A model generated the notes under the pieces. That model ran no database searches and had not been told where the DNA came from. It saw nothing but the letters and a program-made list of their open reading frames with translations. A stretch of 64,000 nt of DNA, taken from the NCBI GenBank assembly GCA_016290325.1, contig JAEETL010000001.1:124001-188000 (forward strand), written 5' to 3'. The translations under genes were made by a program, and so were the position numbers. Each line of letters begins with the position of its first letter. The stretch's first letter is position 1. This DNA is from Muribaculaceae bacterium (GTDB taxonomy: Bacteria > Bacteroidota > Bacteroidia > Bacteroidales > Muribaculaceae). Below, piece by piece: positions 59,068 through 64,000 of this stretch.

Positions 59068-59991
59068 TTATAGCCTGATTAATGCGACACCGCCGAGCAT
59101 GAGCAGGATGCCGACAATCTGCAGCCAAGTGATGGATTTGCGTGGAGCCCCAAGCCATCCGTTGTGCTCCATCAGCATACTCAGGGAGAGTTGACCGACG
59201 AGCAACGCCATGGTGAACAGGCCCACACCCAGCTTGGGCACTAGCCACGCGTTGCTAAAGACGATGGTCGCTCCATACAGACCGCCCAACCACATCCACC
59301 ATGGCTGCTGGCGGTTGAACGCCTTGCCAACCAAACGGACACTCCCGTTCATGGTGCAGAACAGCAACAGCGCCAGCGTGGCGACAAAAAACGCGACGGT
59401 CGTGGCTTGCACCGGCGAACCGATAATGCTGGCCAATTGGGCGTAAGCGCCAGTAATGCTCGCCGACAAACAGCCCGAAACGACAGCAATCAGTTGCCAG
59501 AACGTTTGCCGTGATCCTTTGGTTGCCCCTTGTTGTGCCTTGCCCAGTTTGGGCACGATAACAACTAGGGTCACGCCCACGATGAGCAGCAACGAACCGA
59601 TGATGCGTTGGGAATTCAAGGGGATGATTTGAGCGCCAAACCACCCGAAGTGGTCAATCAAGAGACTGAAAATCAGTTGGCTGAATAGCGGTATAATGAT
59701 GGCCTGCAATTGGCCGATTTCTTTAAACAGGTGGATGGCAATGGTGATGGTCACCACGGCGACAAGTCCACAGAACCAGCTCCACCAGGGAGCCTCGGCC
59801 AGCATCTCGTTAGTTGGCACAAAGGGAATTTTTGCCAGGAATGACACCAGTAGCAACGCCAGTGTCGAGACTGTGAATGAGACCAGCGTCGAGACATAGG
59901 CTGGTCCAACTGCCTGACGCAAGCGCGAGTTAGATGCCGTCTGCAAGGGCACCAATAGACCCATTGCCAATGCAATAATCAAGAAATACAT
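59068..59991 (-). CDS. DMT-family transporter of the YdcZ (DUF606) type
   Basis: About ten hydrophobic segments; duplicated halves LLVPLQTASNSRLRQAVG... / LSASITGAYAQLASIIG.... Confidence 0.85.
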   Translation of the reverse strand: MYFLIIALAMGLLVPLQTASNSRLRQAVGPAYVSTLVSFTVSTLALLLVSFLAKIPFVPTNEMLAEAPWWSWFCGLVAVVTITIAIHLFKEIGQLQAIIIPLFSQLIFSLLIDHFGWFGAQIIPLNSQRIIGSLLLIVGVTLVVIVPKLGKAQQGATKGSRQTFWQLIAVVSGCLSASITGAYAQLASIIGSPVQATTVAFFVATLALLLFCTMNGSVRLVGKAFNRQQPWWMWLGGLYGATIVFSNAWLVPKLGVGLFTMALLVGQLSLSMLMEHNGWLGAPRKSITWLQIVGILLMLGGVALIRL

Positions 59992-60040
59992 GGTTTGTTC
60001 TTGATGAATGAATCTTGTTGTTGAAAAACTCGATTTTAAG

Positions 60041-60544
60041 TTACTTTCTCACGGCATTGGGTGTCCAGTTCTGGAAAAAGCGCAGGACTTTTTCCTTGTT
60101 GTAGCCCTTGCCCTCCTCGAGCAGTGATGAATCCTGGATATGGATGATGTTGCCTTCCTCGTCAAGGACGACAAAAACAGGGAATCCAAAGCGCCCAGCG
60201 TTGTTTAATCGTTTCATCAGCGCCTCGCCCACCTCGCCTGCTTTGCGGGGATGGTAGTTGGTGTGGATATAAACGAAATTCTGCTCGATAACGGCGTTGA
60301 TGGTGCTGTCGCTGGTGATGAACTCAGCAAAGCGCAGGCACCATGGACACCAGTTGCCGCCCACCTGGCAGATGACAAACTTACCCTCGGCACGCGCCTG
60401 GACAAGTGCCTGGTCAATCTGCTCCAGCGGGTTGATTTGCTCGTTATACACCTTCTTGGGTGCAGTCTTGCCCTCGTTTTGGGCTTGGGCCGTCAAGGCG
60501 AACATGGCGACGACCAGCAATGCGATAAAAGATATTTTTCTCAT
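60041..60544 (-). CDS. secreted thioredoxin-fold protein
   Basis: Signal peptide, ICQVGGNWCPWCLRFAEFITSD (CPWC), GFPVFVVLDEEGNIIHIQ. Confidence 0.85.
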   Translation of the reverse strand: MRKISFIALLVVAMFALTAQAQNEGKTAPKKVYNEQINPLEQIDQALVQARAEGKFVICQVGGNWCPWCLRFAEFITSDSTINAVIEQNFVYIHTNYHPRKAGEVGEALMKRLNNAGRFGFPVFVVLDEEGNIIHIQDSSLLEEGKGYNKEKVLRFFQNWTPNAVRK

Positions 60545-60583
60545 GATCTTGAATTATTGTTCTATCAGAATAACTGTGCTATA

Positions 60584-60901
60584 TCAGCGTTTCCGTTTTT
60601 TAGATTCTGGCAGTGACTTGCAGGTTGCGCTCACAAGTGCAGCGAGGTAGTCACGGTCGTCCACATCAGCGATGAAAAAGTAGTCTTTAGCTCCCTGATA
60701 TGGCGGCCTCATGTCTACTTCGCGTAGCAAAGCCTTACCGGCCTCGGTGGGCTTGATGAAAAAGCAATCGTCACAGATGAGTCCGAATATCTTGCCATCA
60801 CAGTAGATGCCATAGTCCCCAAACATCTTCCGCGTCACGATTTCGCCCGCTCCGCTGCACTGGTCAGCGATATATTTCACAAAATCCTCTTGACTGGCCA
60901 T
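60584..60901 (-). CDS. TfoX/Sxy N-terminal domain protein
   Basis: VTRKMFGDYGIYCDGKIFGLICDDCFFIKPTEAGKALL. Confidence 0.88.
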   Translation of the reverse strand: MASQEDFVKYIADQCSGAGEIVTRKMFGDYGIYCDGKIFGLICDDCFFIKPTEAGKALLREVDMRPPYQGAKDYFFIADVDDRDYLAALVSATCKSLPESKKRKR

Positions 60902-61027
60902 ACAAATCCTTGATTTGCAGTTTCACTGGTGCAAAATTATGAAAAAACAAGAAAAGAGGGAAAGTATTTTACAAGAAAAGGACTTTAATGAAACATTAGA
61001 GTCCACTAAATGGCAATGATGCTTTAC

Positions 61028-61174
61028 GTAGGGCCTCGCCTTGGCGTGGCCGTAGGGCGACGGATGTTGTCCTATTTGCAGATAACCATCATCTTTTGTT
61101 GTTAACATGCATTACTGAAATAAAGCGTTTAAAGGCTATCGTAAAGGAACGGCCACGCCAAGGCGAGGCCCTAC
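61028..61174. repeat. 25-bp perfect inverted repeat with 97-bp spacer
   Basis: GTAGGGCCTCGCCTTGGCGTGGCCG (61028-61052) and its exact reverse complement (61150-61174). Confidence 0.9.
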
Positions 61175-61225
61175 AGTTCAATTCGGCTAAGCAAATAGAA
61201 TCGGTCTGCCTAAACTCAGAAAAAG

Positions 61226-61642
61226 TCAAGCCAGGATTTGATCGAGGATGTGATAGATTTCGTCCTCGGTGGAGTAGGGGTGGATATTGAAATAGGGGTT
61301 GCCAGTGAGCATGGCAGACAGTTGCGTCTTGGTCCTGTCGTAGAAAATGTGACAGGGGATGCCGTGGCTCTCAGCATAGGCTAACTCATAGCCCACACCC
61401 AATGACGGGCAGGTACATTCACCAATGAGCATGTCGCTCTCGCGTAGCCATGCCGTATCTTGATTGTAGATACGTGCGTCGCGCTCACGACCCTGCTCTG
61501 TCAAGCACAAATTGCTGTTGCCGACGTGCTCGGTCAAGACCACGTCAGTTCGCTGGATATAGTCGATAATGCGGCGGTATAGGTCGGCATCGACACGCCC
61601 GCCACGGATGGACCCGGCAAAATATATCTTCTTATTGGCCAT
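61226..61642 (-). CDS. nucleoside 2-deoxyribosyltransferase-like protein
   Basis: KKIYFAGSIRGGRVDADLYRRIIDYI...RDARIYNQDTAWLRESDMLIGECTCPSLGVGYELAYAE. Confidence 0.88.
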   Translation of the reverse strand: MANKKIYFAGSIRGGRVDADLYRRIIDYIQRTDVVLTEHVGNSNLCLTEQGRERDARIYNQDTAWLRESDMLIGECTCPSLGVGYELAYAESHGIPCHIFYDRTKTQLSAMLTGNPYFNIHPYSTEDEIYHILDQILA

Positions 61643-61655
61643 AATCGTTCAAATG

Positions 61656-62027
61656 CTATAGTCGTGACATGAACTTATCTCGGTCCACGATAAAACGCAG
61701 ATGGGTGCCCTCGCCCAACAGGATGTCGCCGCAATAAGCTTTCACTTCAAACTCGATTTTCTTGCCATCGACTTTGACAACTGTGGCAGTGGCGGTAACA
61801 GTCTCGCCAATAGGAGTAGGTTTGATGTGTGAGGCGGAGATATGGCCGCCCACGGTGGTACTACCCTCGGGCAAATGCGGTGCTACGGCGAGCATCGCGG
61901 CGTTCTCCATAAGCGCCATCATCGCGGGAGTGGCCAGAACGGGCAGGTCACCCGAGCCCATAGAAATAGCTAATACGGCCTCGGTGACCTTTAACTGGCT
62001 AGTATGAGTTAATCCCTCTTGAAGCAT
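61656..62027 (-). CDS. hotdog-fold thioesterase (FlK-like)
   Basis: GSGDLPVLATPAMMALMENAAMLAVAPHLPEGSTTVGGHISASHIKPTPIGETVTATATV. Confidence 0.88.
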   Translation of the reverse strand: MLQEGLTHTSQLKVTEAVLAISMGSGDLPVLATPAMMALMENAAMLAVAPHLPEGSTTVGGHISASHIKPTPIGETVTATATVVKVDGKKIEFEVKAYCGDILLGEGTHLRFIVDRDKFMSRL

Positions 62028-62031
62028 TGCC

Positions 62032-62214
62032 CTAATATTTTCTGAAGTTGTATTTAGCCCTCAATTCAGCTTTCTTCTCCTCGCTCTGACGAGTAAAATA
62101 GCTACGCCAACCGGGGCAGAAGTTGATGTGCCAGCGCCAAAACTTACCCAGCGCTGAATTGGGCTTCTTGTCGTAATGTGCTCTGAATTTGCAATTTTCA
62201 CAGATATGTGCCAT
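62032..62214 (-). CDS. small Cys-rich hypothetical protein (60 aa)
   Basis: MAHICENCKFRAHYDKKPNSALGKFWRWHINFCPGWRSYFTRQ; tight spacing (4 and 23 nt) to neighbours on the same strand. Confidence 0.65.
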   Translation of the reverse strand: MAHICENCKFRAHYDKKPNSALGKFWRWHINFCPGWRSYFTRQSEEKKAELRAKYNFRKY

Positions 62215-62237
62215 AATTGTTTTTTTTGTATAAATGG

Positions 62238-64000
62238 TTATTTTGGTTGCGTTACTTCGTTGACGAGATAGACGATGCTCTGGTAGGGAATGCCGCCGTT
62301 GGTTTCCAGACCCACCTCGCAGGTGCGGCTGTTGCTGTATCCCATCTCGATGTGGTTATCTTCAAGCTGTTTGCGCAGTTTCCTCAATGCCCAGCGGTTC
62401 ACCTCGGGATGGGTCCAGCCGCGGTCACCAGCAAAGCCGCAACAGCCCACGCCCTCTGGCAGGAAGACGTTGTTGCTGCACAGTCGTGCCAGGCTGGTCA
62501 TCTTGTCCACCAGCCCCATCTCGCGCGTTGAGCAAGTGAAATGCAAAGCAATGTGGCGGTCGATAGGCGTGAACTCGAGTCTGTCACGCAGGAACTCCCA
62601 GATGAACTCCACAGGCTCATAGAGTTTCATGCGGGTGATGCATTTCTTCATGCGGTGCAGGCAGGGGCTCTGGTCGCACATGACGGGATATTTGCCATGC
62701 TCGCTGGCTTGCCACAGCGCCTCGTCAAGCTCGGCGGTCTTGCGGTCAGCAATATCAAGCATGCCCTTAGACTCCCATATGGTGCCGCAGCACATCTTTT
62801 CCAACCCCTCGGGGAAAATGACTTCGTAGCCTGCCTTGTGGCACAGCTGAACCATCTCATCGACGAGAGTATTCTTGACGGGTGAGCCCTTGGACAGGCC
62901 CATCGTCTGGTTGATGCACGAGGGGAAATAAACCACTTTGAGATCTATCTCATGGCGGGATCTCACATGACCTGACTTGGGTTGAGGGGCACTGCCAGGC
63001 ATGGCCGGTGTCCACAAGGGTAGTCCAGCCTTGTGCATGGCACCGGCGACGCCGTTCATGGCTGAAGTGCCAAGGATATTGTGGCCCAAGCGTGCCGTGT
63101 CAAGCACGAAGCGCAGTCCGCTCTTGATGCCCGCAAAATGCCGTGCGGCAAAGTCACCAGCCTTGTAACCCATAGAATCACGGGGGAGCGCTTCTTGGCG
63201 CACGAGGTGGGTCAGGTCGGCGACATTAATTTTCATAGGGCACGAAGTGGCGCATAGGCCGTCACCTGCACAGGTCTGGTCGCCCTGGTAGCGGTATTGC
63301 TTGACGAGGGTCGCCAAGCGCTCGGGGTCGTTGCCCGTCTCGCGCAGGTATGAAATTTCACGCTGGATAACGATGCGCTGGCGTGACGATAGGGTGAATC
63401 CGCAAGTCAGGCAATTCACCTCGCAAAAGCCGCACTCGATGCATTTGTTGGCTTTGAGTACGCCCTCAACCGTCTCGCGTGTGCTGTCGTGGCGGTCCTC
63501 TGAAGCGGCCACGCCAAAGCGAGGCCCTACAGGGGTGGCCATTTCCAACCCCTTCATTTTGAGCTCAGGCAGCGGTTTGAAGTGCTTGATGAAGCACTCT
63601 GGGTCATCGTTGAAGATAACGCCAGGATTAAGCAGATAATAGGGGTCGAAAATCTCCTTCAGTTCCCTCATGGCGGCAAATGCCTCCTCGCCCCACTCAT
63701 ATTTGACGAACGGGGCCATGTTGCGGCCCGTGCCGTGCTCGGCCTTCAACGAACCGTCATACTCCTCGACCACGAGCCGTGCCACATCACGCATCATGCG
63801 GGCATAGCGCTGCACCTCGCTCTCGTCGCTGAAGAGTTGGTTGATGATGAAGTGGTAATTCCCTTCAAAGGCGTGGCCATAGATGCAAGCATCCCGATAG
63901 CCGTGGTCGGCAATGAGTTTTTGCAGCTTAACGGTGGCTTCGGGCAGGTCTTCGACAGCAAAGGCGACATCCTCGATGAGACAGGACGTGCCCACGGGAC
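62238..64000 (-). CDS. FAD-binding oxidoreductase fused to 4Fe-4S and CCG domains (5' part beyond window)
   Basis: FAD-oxidase C-terminal YDGSLKAEHGTGRNMAPFVKYEWG; CIECGFCEVNCLTCGF; CAGDGLCATSCPMKI; VYFPSCINQTMG; GVGCCGFAGDRGWTHPEVN. Confidence 0.93.
   Translation of the reverse strand, partial: PVGTSCLIEDVAFAVEDLPEATVKLQKLIADHGYRDACIYGHAFEGNYHFIINQLFSDESEVQRYARMMRDVARLVVEEYDGSLKAEHGTGRNMAPFVKYEWGEEAFAAMRELKEIFDPYYLLNPGVIFNDDPECFIKHFKPLPELKMKGLEMATPVGPRFGVAASEDRHDSTRETVEGVLKANKCIECGFCEVNCLTCGFTLSSRQRIVIQREISYLRETGNDPERLATLVKQYRYQGDQTCAGDGLCATSCPMKINVADLTHLVRQEALPRDSMGYKAGDFAARHFAGIKSGLRFVLDTARLGHNILGTSAMNGVAGAMHKAGLPLWTPAMPGSAPQPKSGHVRSRHEIDLKVVYFPSCINQTMGLSKGSPVKNTLVDEMVQLCHKAGYEVIFPEGLEKMCCGTIWESKGMLDIADRKTAELDEALWQASEHGKYPVMCDQSPCLHRMKKCITRMKLYEPVEFIWEFLRDRLEFTPIDRHIALHFTCSTREMGLVDKMTSLARLCSNNVFLPEGVGCCGFAGDRGWTHPEVNRWALRKLRKQLEDNHIEMGYSNSRTCEVGLETNGGIPYQSIVYLVNEVTQPK
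63506..63530. repeat. third copy of the 25-bp repeat, inside the oxidoreductase CDS
   Basis: CGGCCACGCCAAAGCGAGGCCCTAC; 24/25 identical to the right arm at 61150-61174. Confidence 0.85.

Noticed and set aside
61096-61290. 64-aa plus-strand ORF spanning the right arm of the 25-bp repeat
   Set aside because: No recognisable domain, overlaps the 3' end of the deoxyribosyltransferase-like gene, and its sequence is dominated by the repeat.
1-64000. CRISPR arrays, rRNA operons, IS elements, integrons
   Set aside because: Read for these and found no transposase, integrase, Cas gene, regularly spaced repeats or rRNA-like sequence.

Overview
The window is chromosomal DNA from a Bacteroidales-type bacterium. 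This is inferred from TAnnTTTG promoter elements, DUF4251 lipoproteins, PorZ-like propellers, dockerin-tailed secreted proteins and the dcw gene order. Main blocks, left to right: (1) a truncated MoxR-type AAA+ ATPase and a partner ORF; (2) a C10 (streptopain-like) protease with a dockerin-like C-terminus, YitT, a holin-family membrane protein and thymidine kinase; (3) a small accessory patch (XRE regulator, PH-domain protein, RhuM-Fic/Doc fusion); (4) a Zn-ribbon protein, a Nif3-like protein, aspS and tRNA-Pro(TGG) preceded by an 88-bp tandem repeat; (5) two tandem Omp28-like proteins with dockerin-like C-termini, then lysA; (6) a dcw cluster, rsmH-ftsL-ftsI-murE-mraY-murD-ftsW-murG-murC-ftsQ-ftsA-ftsZ, followed by yqeY, serS, an acyltransferase and sbcDC; (7) two DUF4251 lipoproteins and an unusual cluster of four PorZ-like beta-propeller proteins with a dockerin-tailed CotH-kinase-like protein embedded in it; (8) lysS and assorted small operons, ending in a truncated FAD/Fe-S oxidoreductase. 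The strongest candidate for an undescribed system is the PorZ-like/CotH cluster (44.3-56.1 kb). Three of its propeller genes share a conserved upstream box and promoter that the fourth, porZ-like copy lacks. Other notable signals are degenerate heptamer arrays in three intergenic regions, and a 25-bp perfect inverted repeat whose third copy lies in frame inside a coding sequence. I see no CRISPR array, transposase, rRNA or prophage. All family calls come from reading the translations; no searches were run.
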